A stretch of DNA of 64,000 bases from an uncultured Bacilli bacterium (GTDB lineage: Bacteria > Bacillota_I > Bacilli_A > RF39 > UBA660). The translations under genes and the position numbers were made by a program. The notes under the pieces are model-generated. The model was not told where the DNA came from. It did not search any database and worked only from the letters and a program-made list of their open reading frames with translations. The DNA is taken from positions 62,001 through 126,000 of the forward strand of contig CAKPHC010000003.1 of NCBI GenBank assembly GCA_934155645.1. The letters run 5' to 3'. Positions 43,391 to 51,427 of the stretch are shown here, one piece after another. Within the stretch, counting starts at the first letter, position 1. Each line of letters starts with the position of its first letter.

Positions 43391-43697
43391 ACAAATACTA
43401 GAAAAATTAGATAATCTTTTTAATAACCTTGATAAATGTGATGAAGTAATTAAAATGAAACAGTTAAAACAAGAAATTGAATCTAATGAAGAATTAAAAT
43501 GTTTATTAGAAAAATATCACAATACAGATAATAAGTACTCTAAAGAATATGTAAAATTAAAAAAACAAATAATAGAAAATCCTTTAATTAATGAATATCG
43601 CTCTTTAGAAAACGAATTATATTTTACTGTGTTAGAAATGAATAAAAAACTAAATAAACTCGTAGATAAAAAGAGGTGTCAAAGTGAGAGTAATTAG
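43383..43697 (+). CDS. ylbF: YlbF/YmcA-family regulator
   Basis: 104 residues, all helical: ILEKLDNLFNNLDKCDEVIK, then ENPLINEYRSLENELYFTVL, the Com_YlbF domain pattern. In B. subtilis YlbF forms the Y-complex with YmcA and YaaT, affecting RNase Y, competence and sporulation. The B. subtilis neighbour rsmD (ylbH) follows here too, overlapping by 14 bases; ylbG is missing. It overlaps the U32 gene at its 5' end, so three genes form one translationally coupled unit. Confidence 0.82.
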   Translation: MTEQILEKLDNLFNNLDKCDEVIKMKQLKQEIESNEELKCLLEKYHNTDNKYSKEYVKLKKQIIENPLINEYRSLENELYFTVLEMNKKLNKLVDKKRCQSESN

Positions 43698-44229
43698 TGG
43701 TACTTTAAAAGGAAGAGTAATAAAAGGTTATGATATAGAAGGTACTAGACCTACTATGGATAGAGTTAAAGAATCCCTTTTTGCTATTATTCAAAATAAG
43801 ATAAAAGATGCGATTTGCCTAGACTTGTTCGCAGGAAGTGGTAACTTAGGTATAGAATCCATTAGTAATGGTAGTAAGTACTGTTATTTGAATGATATTA
43901 ATAGAAACTGTATCAAAGTAATTAATGAAAATGTAAAGACGTTTAATATCCAAGATAAAGTACAAATTATTAATAAAAAATGGGAAGATTGTCTAAAATA
44001 TCTAAAAGAACAAGATGTAAAATTAGATTTAATATTTTTAGACCCTCCATATAAAGATGAGTGTTTAAATAATGTTATAGAAAAAATTACTAACTACAAT
44101 CTTCTAAATAACAATGGTTTAATAATCTGTGAAGTAAGTTCTAATTACATAAATGAATTTGATAATTTGGAAGAGTTAACTACAAGAAAATATGGAGATA
44201 AGACAGTTATAATATTAAAAAATAAATAG
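43684..44229 (+). CDS. rsmD: 16S rRNA (guanine966-N2)-methyltransferase RsmD
   Basis: 181 residues. MRVISGTLKGRVIKG and TRPTMDRVKESLFAII are the typical start, the SAM motif is CLDLFAGSGNLGIESIS, and the catalytic motif is LIFLDPPYK (DPPY). GTG start preceded by AGAGGTG. Normal length (about 185). Confidence 0.95.
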   Translation: MRVISGTLKGRVIKGYDIEGTRPTMDRVKESLFAIIQNKIKDAICLDLFAGSGNLGIESISNGSKYCYLNDINRNCIKVINENVKTFNIQDKVQIINKKWEDCLKYLKEQDVKLDLIFLDPPYKDECLNNVIEKITNYNLLNNNGLIICEVSSNYINEFDNLEELTTRKYGDKTVIILKNK

Positions 44230-44274
44230 TGAAATATTTATTTTTTTTTGCTATAATTACAATAGGTGAAGAAT

Positions 44275-45180
44275 ATGATTAAACTTAATAACAAAGGATT
44301 TGCGGTTTCTACCATTTTATATGGTGTTTTATCTTTAATTATTATTATTCTAATGCTTATTTTTGCAATAATGAAATCTAGTAAAGATATGAATCAAGAA
44401 CTTATTAAAAGTGTTGAAGATAAATTAAATAAATGTGTATTAGATGAAGTAAAATTAGAAAATTGCTATTATAATGGTAGTAATTGTGACGCTAGTGAAT
44501 ATAATAGTTGTATTGGTAAGAAAACAGAAAGTTATTTACTAAAAGATAAAGTTAGAGTAGGTGACTTTGTTGATTATGATGCTGGTTTTTGGCCTACAAC
44601 TGAAGAACTTCCCGTTGATAAAAACTTTACTATGGGTGGATATAAAGCAGGAAGTAGTAGAAATAATAGTATTAATTGCAATAGTACTGATGAAAATAAA
44701 TACAATGGTTGGCGTGTTGCAAGAATAGATGGTAATAATGTTATATTAATTCATGCCGGTACTCCAGCTTGTTACAATCAAATAAAAAATAGTGATTACT
44801 TAAAAGCAACCGCTGACTATCACTATTTAACAGGCTTAGGTGATGTATCTAACAATGCATATATAAAAGAAAACAATGTAATGGCGTACAATTGGAGTGC
44901 ATATGTTGATAAGGACTATGCTGTAACTGCTATAATGAGTAGTTATAATGATTTAGCTGGTGGACCATCTAATATAGTAATTGGTGCTGAATACTTTACG
45001 GCTGATCTTTGTTCAAGTTTAAGTTGTTTAATGGGCTTTGGAAAAAATCAAGAAAGAAGTACTTCATTATATTATGGATTAAGAGGAGTTCGACCTTTAG
45101 TAGTATTAAAAGATGATGTTAAAACAGGTGGTTCAATAACTAATACTTATGGTATGACAGAGTGGATTTTAGTAAAATAA
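44275..45180 (+). CDS. Type IV pilin-like surface protein
   Basis: 301 residues from ATG 44275 (AGGTGAA upstream). The N-terminus IKLNNKGFAVSTILYGVLSL followed by a 24-residue hydrophobic helix has the shape of a class III prepilin leader: a short basic leader ending in Gly, then Phe. Position +5, Glu in canonical pilins, is Thr here. A charged helix (KSSKDMNQELIKSVEDKLNKC) follows, then a cysteine-containing outer domain with many Asn, Tyr and Trp (NCYYNGSNCD, ADLCSSLSCLMGF). Possible substrate of the prepilin peptidase at 7121. An extended -10 TGCTATAAT lies at 44249-44257. Confidence 0.65.
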   Translation: MIKLNNKGFAVSTILYGVLSLIIIILMLIFAIMKSSKDMNQELIKSVEDKLNKCVLDEVKLENCYYNGSNCDASEYNSCIGKKTESYLLKDKVRVGDFVDYDAGFWPTTEELPVDKNFTMGGYKAGSSRNNSINCNSTDENKYNGWRVARIDGNNVILIHAGTPACYNQIKNSDYLKATADYHYLTGLGDVSNNAYIKENNVMAYNWSAYVDKDYAVTAIMSSYNDLAGGPSNIVIGAEYFTADLCSSLSCLMGFGKNQERSTSLYYGLRGVRPLVVLKDDVKTGGSITNTYGMTEWILVK

Positions 45181-45255
45181 TGTAAAAAGAATAAAAAAAT
45201 AGTGAATCATTATAATTTTAATGATATATTTAAAATAGGAATAAGGAGTGGGAGT

Positions 45256-46188
45256 ATGAACGAAGAAAGAAAGAAAAAATTACGAAAGGTTATTAAATTC
45301 TCTTTAATAACAATATGTATTGTATTAGCAATATTTCTAGTATGTAACAATACAGCTCTAGCAGATGTTGGTAATAACAATAGATATGATGATGGTGGAG
45401 GAAGCGATAGCAGTGGTGGTTCTTTTGACTTAGGTTGGATTATTTATATCTTATTTGAATTATTTGGACCAATTCCAGGGATGATAATTCTAATTGCTCT
45501 AGTTGTAGTATTTATATGGGCTAAGAAAAAAGGCAAATTAGATAATTTCTTGAAGAACATAAATAACAACAATAGCAATAACAATACATCTAGTTCGAAT
45601 ATAGCGGTTGGAGTAGATAATACTAGACAAGTAGCTGAAGAAATTAGAAAAATCGATCCAAACTTCTCAGAAGATAAATTTATCGGCTGGGCAAGAGAAG
45701 TATTCGTTAAGATTCAACAAGCTTGGAGTGATAGAGATTGGAAGTTAATTCGTCCATTTGAAAGTGAAACTTTATTTAGTCAACATAGTGCACAACTTAA
45801 TGAATACATAAAGAACAATAAAATCAATAAGATTGAAAAAATCAACGTTAATTACTGTACTTTAAGAGATTTTAGAGTAGACGGTGATAAAGAAGTATTA
45901 ACTGTAGAACTACATGCGATTATGCGTGATTACGTAGTAGATGCTACTACTAATAAAGTATTAGAGAGTGACCCAAATAAAGATTGGCATATGAATTATT
46001 TAATGACTTTCAATCGTAAAGTAGGAGTTAAAACAGAAAAAGGAGTTAGTAACAAATCAACTACTAACTGTCCAAATTGTGGAGCACCAACTGAAATTAC
46101 TTCAGCAGGTCAATGTGAATACTGTAAGAGCGTTATTACAACAGGTGAACACGACTGGGTATTAAGTGACATCACATCAATTAGATAG
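45256..46188 (+). CDS. TIM44-like membrane protein with C-terminal zinc ribbon
   Basis: 310 residues from ATG 45256 (AAGGAG nine bases upstream). An N-terminal span, a Gly/Ser/Asp-rich loop, and a second span (about 92-115) precede a TIM44-like domain (about 150-265: FSEDKFIGWAREVFVKIQQA, WKLIRPFESETLFSQH, ...VNYCTLRDFRVDGDKEVLTV). The end is a zinc ribbon CPNCGAPTEI...CEYCKS. The gene before an SPFH-zinc-ribbon gene recalls the ydjG-ydjH-ydjI group next to pspA in B. subtilis, which is tied to membrane stress. That functional link is inference. Confidence 0.78.
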   Translation: MNEERKKKLRKVIKFSLITICIVLAIFLVCNNTALADVGNNNRYDDGGGSDSSGGSFDLGWIIYILFELFGPIPGMIILIALVVVFIWAKKKGKLDNFLKNINNNNSNNNTSSSNIAVGVDNTRQVAEEIRKIDPNFSEDKFIGWAREVFVKIQQAWSDRDWKLIRPFESETLFSQHSAQLNEYIKNNKINKIEKINVNYCTLRDFRVDGDKEVLTVELHAIMRDYVVDATTNKVLESDPNKDWHMNYLMTFNRKVGVKTEKGVSNKSTTNCPNCGAPTEITSAGQCEYCKSVITTGEHDWVLSDITSIR

Positions 46189-46219
46189 ATGTAAATATAT
46201 ATTAATTTAGGAGGAAATT

Positions 46220-47443
46220 ATGGGATTAATAAAAGCAGCAGTTGGAGCCATTGGTGGAACATTACATGAACAATGGCAAGATTTAATTAAATGTGAGGAT
46301 ATGGGAAATGATATCCTAATGGTTAAAAAGACTACAAAAAGTGGTCAAATATCTAAAGGAAGTAGAATAATAGTAGGACCAAGCCAAGTAGCAGTTATCT
46401 ACGATTCAGGTAGAATACTTGATGCTACAGCAGAAGAAGGAGTATATGATTTTGATGAATCTTCATCTCCATCTTTCTTTGGTGGTAACTTCGGTGCCGT
46501 ATTTAAAGAAATGTGGCAAAGATTTACATATAATGGAACACCTGCTAAAGAACAAGCAGTATTCTATTTCAATACAAAAGAAATATTAGATAATAAATTT
46601 GGTACAGCAACACCAATACCTTTCCAAGATTGGTCACATGCTATCCCAAATCAAATGACAGGTACTCTTGCACCTATGGGAGTTAAAGTTAGATGTTATG
46701 GTAAATATACATTTAGAATTGACCCTGAAAAAGTAGATGTATTTATGAGAAATCATGCTGGTACAGCAGATGTTGTAACTAAAGATTTATTAGTAAATCA
46801 AATGGATTCAGAAGTAAAGGGTGCTTTCCAAAACGTATTAAATGAATTAGGAAATAGTAATCATAAAGTACCAGTATTAGAGTTACCTAGTAATACTGAT
46901 GAAATCAAAAAGATTATGGATGAAAAAGTATTTGATGAACCTATTAGAGCTAGAGGTATCAAATTAGTAGGATTCACAATTGAATCAGTATCATTAGATG
47001 AAGATAGCGATAAGAAGATTTCTCAATACGAAATGAGTTCAAATGCATTTATGCAACAAGGTGCAATTATTGGAGCAATGAGTGATGCTGCTAATAATGC
47101 TAATGGTGCAGCTAATGGATTTATGGGAGTAGGTATGGTAAACATGGCTACAGGAACTAACATGATGGGTCAAGTATCTAATAATGCTTTCCAAGCTCAA
47201 GGTGCTTCATCAGTGGCTGCAACTCCAGTAGATCCATATGCAAGACCACAAGAAGTAAAAGAAGAAGTTTCAACTTCTGCACCAGCACCAGAAAAAACAA
47301 TATGTACAAATTGTGGTAAAGAAGTAGTTGGAAAATTCTGTAGTGAGTGCGGAACTCCAGTTCAAGTAGTTAAAAAATGCTCTAATTGTGGTATGGAAGT
47401 ACATGGTAACTTCTGTGGCAATTGCGGAACAAAAGTAGAATAA
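46220..47443 (+). CDS. SPFH-domain protein with double zinc ribbon (YdjI-like)
   Basis: 407 residues. The SPFH/virion-core-like region covers residues 1-270 (GSRIIVGPSQVAVIYDSGRI, AVFYFNTKEILDNKFGTATP, MGVKVRCYGKYTFRIDPEK, RARGIKLVGFTIESVSLDED). A Gly/Ala/Met/Asn-rich linker follows, then two zinc ribbons in tandem: CTNCGKEVVGKFCSECG and CSNCGMEVHGNFCGNCG. No membrane span is seen, so it is likely peripheral and works with the upstream TIM44-like protein, 31 bases away. The ribosome site is GGAGGAAA. Confidence 0.88.
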   Translation: MGLIKAAVGAIGGTLHEQWQDLIKCEDMGNDILMVKKTTKSGQISKGSRIIVGPSQVAVIYDSGRILDATAEEGVYDFDESSSPSFFGGNFGAVFKEMWQRFTYNGTPAKEQAVFYFNTKEILDNKFGTATPIPFQDWSHAIPNQMTGTLAPMGVKVRCYGKYTFRIDPEKVDVFMRNHAGTADVVTKDLLVNQMDSEVKGAFQNVLNELGNSNHKVPVLELPSNTDEIKKIMDEKVFDEPIRARGIKLVGFTIESVSLDEDSDKKISQYEMSSNAFMQQGAIIGAMSDAANNANGAANGFMGVGMVNMATGTNMMGQVSNNAFQAQGASSVAATPVDPYARPQEVKEEVSTSAPAPEKTICTNCGKEVVGKFCSECGTPVQVVKKCSNCGMEVHGNFCGNCGTKVE

Positions 47444-47450
47444 TTTAAAT

Positions 47451-47473
47451 AAAAGACCAATCGGTCTTTTTTC
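47451..47473 (+). terminator. Terminator after the SPFH gene
   Basis: AAAAGACC / GGTCTTTT around AATC, followed by TT-C-TTTT. Confidence 0.85.
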
Positions 47474-47532
47474 TTTTAAAAAATCTTTGAAAAACAAATA
47501 ATTATGATATAATGATAATAGGGTGATGTGTG

Positions 47533-48378
47533 ATGGAGCGTAAAGACCGCGATACAAGTTATTCAAACTTTGTTATGAAACTTATGTTAGTATGTACAAT
47601 TCTAATACTAGGAAGTGCTATTATTTTTTCTTTTAACAGTGCTTTAAAGAAGGATAAAAAGGATAACAAACAAGAAGAAGAACTTACTAGTGAAGAGAAA
47701 CTAATAAATAAATTATATGGATACGTTACATTTGGACGAGATGAACAATTAATGAATTATTTTTATCAATTTAAAGAATTGACTACCGACACATTTGAAG
47801 GATTAGAAAAAGTAAAATATGCTTTCAACCTTTTAGAAGAAGATAAATTAAATAAAATAGATGATAAAACTTATTCTATTGATGCAGATATATATAACGG
47901 CTATATTAAAACTATGTTTGGCGAAAACACAACATACGACAATTCCAAAGAAGTTAGTATCTTCACTAATAAAATATTAAAAAATAGTATAATGACAATA
48001 AGCTTTGATAAAGAAAAAAATCAATATATAATTAGTAGAATTAATGGTTTTAAGAAAACAAATGAACAAATAAAACCTTTCTATTATAAATTAGAAGATT
48101 ATAATATTGATAACGCTAACAAACAAATAACAATTAATGAGAAGTTTATATTTGTTGAAAAGGAAATATCTGAAAATGGAAAGGATATTACTGGAATCAA
48201 TATTTATAAAGACATATATCACGAAAAAATACTTAAAAGTATAGATTATCCAAGTACTAGTCAAATTGAAAAATTTAATTATAATGACTATATAAAAGAC
48301 GGTGGTTCTATTACTTATACCTTTAAGCTAGATAATAACAATAATTATTATTTTTATAGTAGTAACATTAATGAATAG
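47533..48378 (+). CDS. Membrane-anchored protein, unknown
   Basis: 281 residues from ATG 47533, behind GGGTGATG; extended -10 TGATATAATGAT lies at about 47506-47517. One N-terminal span (about 16-37) is followed by an acidic linker (KKDKKDNKQEEELTSEEK) and an outer domain of about 230 residues. The overall design (TM, charged linker, 'ELYGYVTFGRDEQ'-like start, KAEYAFNLLEEDK) is shared with the protein at 52895, suggesting a paralogous secreted family. No function known. Confidence 0.65.
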   Translation: MERKDRDTSYSNFVMKLMLVCTILILGSAIIFSFNSALKKDKKDNKQEEELTSEEKLINKLYGYVTFGRDEQLMNYFYQFKELTTDTFEGLEKVKYAFNLLEEDKLNKIDDKTYSIDADIYNGYIKTMFGENTTYDNSKEVSIFTNKILKNSIMTISFDKEKNQYIISRINGFKKTNEQIKPFYYKLEDYNIDNANKQITINEKFIFVEKEISENGKDITGINIYKDIYHEKILKSIDYPSTSQIEKFNYNDYIKDGGSITYTFKLDNNNNYYFYSSNINE

Positions 48379-48400
48379 AGGAGTAACCTCTATTTTTTTT
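48374..48400 (+). terminator. Terminator of the gene at 47533
   Basis: AATAGAGG / CCTCTATT around AGTAA, then eight T; overlaps the stop codon. Confidence 0.9.
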
Positions 48401-48434
48401 AAAAATAAAAAGAACTTAAAATATACAAGTTCTT
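48401..48434 (-). terminator. Terminator of rnhC
   Basis: On the minus strand AGAACTT / AAGTTCT, then TTTTATTTTT. It stands back to back with the plus-strand terminator at 48374-48400. Confidence 0.8.
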
Positions 48435-49324
48435 AATATTCTTTCAGTATTTTTAAAATTTAATTTTGCTATTTCATTAAGTTTTTCTTTTCCATATTTT
48501 TCTACAACTTCCATACCAATTTTATCAACCATATCACCAGCGCCTTTAGGAAGAGGTATATGTAGTGAATCACTTAATTTATCAAATTCTTTTATAAAGA
48601 TATAACGACTTATAATTGATGCTGAAGCAACGGCTAGGTTTTTATCTTCTGCTTTAGTCATAAAGGTAATACCCCTTTGAACATTAGGACTTTCTTTAAT
48701 ATAGTCATAATATCTTGCTTCTCTTGCAAATTCATCAACTATTATATAATCATAATGTTCATTTACTGTGTGAACCATTTCAAATAAAACTTTATTATGC
48801 ATAATTGCTTTAATTTTATTTATATTATATGAGCTATTATATCTAGCATTGTATTCACTGTTATTTAGAATAATGCTTTTATATTGAACCTTTTTAATAA
48901 GTTCAGGTGCTATTTTTAGTATTTTATTATCATCTAATTTTTTAGAGTCTTTAATTCCAAGTGATTCTAAAAATGGAATATCTTCTTTTTTTACAAAGCA
49001 ACTTGTAACAACAATAGGACCAAAGTAATCGCCAGTACCAACTTCATCTGAACCAATAGAGGAACAATTATAGTATTTTTTCAAAGTATCTTTAGATTCT
49101 TCTTTTTTATCACTTTGTCCATCCATTTCTTTCCACATAGTAGCGTCTACATCAGCACTAGATCCTTGAAACATAACTTTACCTGATTCATACATAGTTA
49201 TAACAGTATCTTCATCTTGTGCTTGAAATACAACATAAGGTATTACTTTGTCTCTTTTTTTGTTAGCGTAGTATTTAATCATCTTTTCTTTTGTTTTATC
49301 ACTTACTCTAATAACAACGTTCAT
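48416..49324 (-). CDS. rnhC: Ribonuclease HIII
   Basis: 302 residues. The N-terminal substrate-binding domain (about 1-85, with KVMFQGSSADVDATMW) is followed by the catalytic RNase H domain: SIGSDEVGTGDYFGPIVV holds the DEG-type acidic pair, LGIKDSKKLDD, and IVDEFA holds the third acidic residue. RNase HIII degrades the RNA strand of RNA-DNA hybrids. It runs against the neighbouring genes. AGGTGAC lies before the start codon. Confidence 0.95.
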   Translation of the reverse strand: MNVVIRVSDKTKEKMIKYYANKKRDKVIPYVVFQAQDEDTVITMYESGKVMFQGSSADVDATMWKEMDGQSDKKEESKDTLKKYYNCSSIGSDEVGTGDYFGPIVVTSCFVKKEDIPFLESLGIKDSKKLDDNKILKIAPELIKKVQYKSIILNNSEYNARYNSSYNINKIKAIMHNKVLFEMVHTVNEHYDYIIVDEFAREARYYDYIKESPNVQRGITFMTKAEDKNLAVASASIISRYIFIKEFDKLSDSLHIPLPKGAGDMVDKIGMEVVEKYGKEKLNEIAKLNFKNTERILRTCIF

Positions 49325-49436
49325 ATTTATGCGTCACCTCACATTAATTATAACAGAGATATTTAATAGAAAAAAGAAAAAAATTTATTTTTGATATTGC
49401 CTAACTTAAAATAATATGTTATTATTAAAAAGTCAT

Positions 49437-49513
49437 GGACCCTTAGCTCAGTTGGTTAGAGCATCCGGCTCATAACCGGACGGTCATAGGTTCGAGTCCT
49501 ATAGGGTCCACCA
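49437..49513 (+). tRNA. tRNA-Ile2 (CAT, lysidine type)
   Basis: 77 bases with encoded CCA. Acceptor GGACCCT / AGGGTCC, anticodon loop CTCATAA in stem TCCGG / CCGGA. The CTCATAA loop and the overall sequence follow Firmicutes tRNA-Ile2, whose C34 is changed to lysidine by TilS to read AUA, rather than Met tRNAs (loop TTCATAC at 24602). Confidence 0.85.
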
Positions 49514-49521
49514 TTTATTTT

Positions 49522-49605
49522 GCGGGTATGGCGGAATTGGCAGACGCACTAGACTTAGGATCTAGCGCCTTAGGCATGCAGGTTCAACTCCTGTTACCCG
49601 CACCA
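49522..49605 (+). tRNA. tRNA-Leu (TAG)
   Basis: 84 bases with encoded CCA and a long variable arm (class II). Acceptor GCGGGTA / TACCCGC, anticodon loop CTTAGGA in stem CTAGA / TCTAG. Eight bases behind tRNA-Ile2; both share a promoter (TGT-TATTAT ending 49425) and the terminator at 49646-49673. Confidence 0.93.
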
Positions 49606-49645
49606 CTAGAGAATCTGTTCGAAATATTTGAACTTAAAATACAGT

Positions 49646-49673
49646 TTCAGTCTGAAATATGACTGATTTTTTT
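49646..49673 (+). terminator. Terminator of the tRNA-Ile2/tRNA-Leu unit
   Basis: TCAGTC / GACTGA around an 8-base loop, followed by TTTTTTT. The stretch from 49674 to 49819 shows no gene. Confidence 0.8.
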
Positions 49674-49819
49674 ATGTGAATATTCCGCTTTTCTTTTATT
49701 AATTAATGAATTGAAAAGTAAAACATCTAATCCATTTCAAACATATCTATTATTGTTATAATAAACGCTTATTCTAAACATGAAAAACTATATTAATTCA
49801 TGATAATTTGAATTAAAAA

Positions 49820-49847
49820 TTGACAAATCTAAAATAAATGATATGAT
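49820..49847 (+). promoter_or_regulatory. Promoter of the SGNH-like gene
   Basis: TTGACA, a 16-base spacer and TATGAT at 49842-49847. Confidence 0.75.
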
Positions 49848-49875
49848 AAATAACGATTTAAGGGGGGATATGTGT

Positions 49876-51003
49876 ATGGAAAAAACAGCAATATTAGATG
49901 AAGAAAAAATAGAAAAATTAATAGAATATTATAAATATAAAGGTTTATTAATAGTAGGACTTAATGATTCGCAAGGAGTAAACACGACGTCTACTTTTTT
50001 TAAAAAGGGATTGTTAGAATACTTAGCAGCAACATTAACAAGTGATGAACTAACACCAATAGTTATTAATGCTTTTTCACTTACTATGAATAAAGCTGAA
50101 CATATTGATTACTTTTTAAAAAACAATTTAAATTTAGAAGAAATAAAGTTATCGCAAATATATAGTGTTGTTAGTGCCTCAGAAAAAGTTATGTCAGATC
50201 TTAGATTACCACGATTCTTAGGCCAAATAGGCAATGTTTATAGATTAATTTATACACCTCAAAAGGGTGATGAAGATATTTATATATCTACTTCATTAAA
50301 AGAATCACAAGAACCAGTAATGATATACTCAACAGGTGTAAACAATCTGATGAGAGAGGTAGGATCAAATCCGTTTGGAATAAAAAAAGCCTATAAAGCA
50401 AGAAATGAAAAGCCAAATTATTATTATACTTTAGAGAAAGCTACTAATCCACAAACCTTGAAAAAAGTTATGGATGCTATAGAAAGAAACTATAATACCA
50501 TTTTAGGAATTAATTCAAAAACTGATATTTACACATTAGGTGCATATATTCCAAAATCTTTACAGAGTGAAGAAATGGATGTATTTAAAGATTTAATAAC
50601 TGCTTACAATGAAGGAGTAATTAATTTGTGTAAGCAATATGGTATTACATTTGTTGATACAGAAGAAATTGGGAAAAAGTATAATAATAGTAAAAGTAAC
50701 TTTCATATATCTACTGCAGGACACAATGCTTTAGCAAATTATATATTAGAATACATGTACCACAACAGATTTGAATCTGACAATTCTGCTAAAAGGGAAA
50801 ATGTAAATTTAACCGAAATAACAAATGGCGGAGTAGAAGGTGTTATAAAATCAACTTTATACGATTATGAGCAAAGTTGTAAAAAGGCAAGAGAACTATC
50901 TGGTTATGCTAGCAAAAGAGAAAAAGCAATTTCCGAGGAGCACAAAAGAGAGACTGAAATATTTCAAAAAGTATTAACTAAAAAAACGAAAACTCATTTT
51001 TAA
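49876..51003 (+). CDS. SGNH/GDSL-type hydrolase-like protein
   Basis: 375 residues from ATG 49876, eight bases after AGGGGGG (an ATG at 49870 is too close). LLIVGLNDSQGVN near the N-terminus stands at the GDSL serine block (Ser in NDSQG), MIYSTGVNNLMREVG resembles block III with 'G-x-N', and FHISTAGHNALANYILEYMY carries a block V-like D/S-x-x-H. The catalytic Asp of block V appears replaced (HISTAGH), so activity is uncertain. The C-terminal ~70 residues are charged and helical. No signal peptide, so it acts in the cytoplasm, if an enzyme. Confidence 0.6.
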   Translation: MEKTAILDEEKIEKLIEYYKYKGLLIVGLNDSQGVNTTSTFFKKGLLEYLAATLTSDELTPIVINAFSLTMNKAEHIDYFLKNNLNLEEIKLSQIYSVVSASEKVMSDLRLPRFLGQIGNVYRLIYTPQKGDEDIYISTSLKESQEPVMIYSTGVNNLMREVGSNPFGIKKAYKARNEKPNYYYTLEKATNPQTLKKVMDAIERNYNTILGINSKTDIYTLGAYIPKSLQSEEMDVFKDLITAYNEGVINLCKQYGITFVDTEEIGKKYNNSKSNFHISTAGHNALANYILEYMYHNRFESDNSAKRENVNLTEITNGGVEGVIKSTLYDYEQSCKKARELSGYASKREKAISEEHKRETEIFQKVLTKKTKTHF

Positions 51004-51083
51004 AATCAAAAGTATAATAATTATAAGGTAATATTAAATCAAAAAAGATTTAATTTGTTAGATAAAAGTATAAATTAATTTTT

Positions 51084-51112
51084 TTGACAATATTAATAAT
51101 TTATGCTATTAC
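51084..51112 (+). promoter_or_regulatory. Promoter of the antisense RNA, cassette 3
   Basis: TTGACA, a 17-base spacer and TGC-TATTAC ending at 51112. The extended -10 resembles TGT-TATTAT of the antisense promoters in cassettes 1 and 2. Confidence 0.7.
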
Positions 51113-51118
51113 TGGTTT

Positions 51119-51235
51119 GTAAGCAAAAAAACTTGCATATAATAAAAAAAGGATACATTTGATTACCCAAATCAAATGCAATCCCTTAATGGATGTGCAT
51201 CTGAAATCACGTAGTTGTGAAATCAGATGCTTTTA
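51119..51235 (+). ncRNA. Antisense RNA of cassette 3, putative antitoxin
   Basis: Starts with AAGCAAAAAAACTTGCATATAAT, close to the start of the antisense RNA of copy 2 (AGCAAGAAAACTTGCATAAAAT). It contains the hairpin GGAT-CATTTGATT / AATCAAATG-ATCC and ends at GCATCTGA..TCAC / GTGA..TCAGATGC + TTTT, right at the stop codon of the convergent peptide gene. Confidence 0.6.
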
Positions 51236-51322
51236 CTATTTTAGGAGTAAAAAAATTACCACTAAGAATAGGAGTAATACTATAATAAATAGAGAAAGTT
51301 CTCTTTTTGTCACAATAATCAT
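51236..51322 (-). CDS. 28-residue hydrophobic peptide, putative type I toxin (divergent family)
   Basis: MIIVTKRELSLFIIVLLL then LFLVVIFLLLK-like residues: short charged segment (TKREL), one membrane span and a final Lys. The sequence differs from the 27-residue peptides, but the arrangement is the same: convergent antisense RNA ending at the stop codon through a shared hairpin, and a second hairpin (51152-51185) ending in a T-run on the minus strand that should terminate the peptide mRNA. A GTG at 51313 could start a 25-residue form (VTKREL...). No good ribosome site is seen, so translation may be weak or structure-controlled. Confidence 0.55.
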   Translation of the reverse strand: MIIVTKRELSLFIIVLLLFLVVIFLLLK

Positions 51323-51427
51323 TTGTTCAAAATGTAAAAGATTAATATTAAATTTATAAACTTGTTCAGGAATCGACGTATAATGGAAAATATATGATAC
51401 AATAGTTACACAAAAGGAGGCTTTTGT

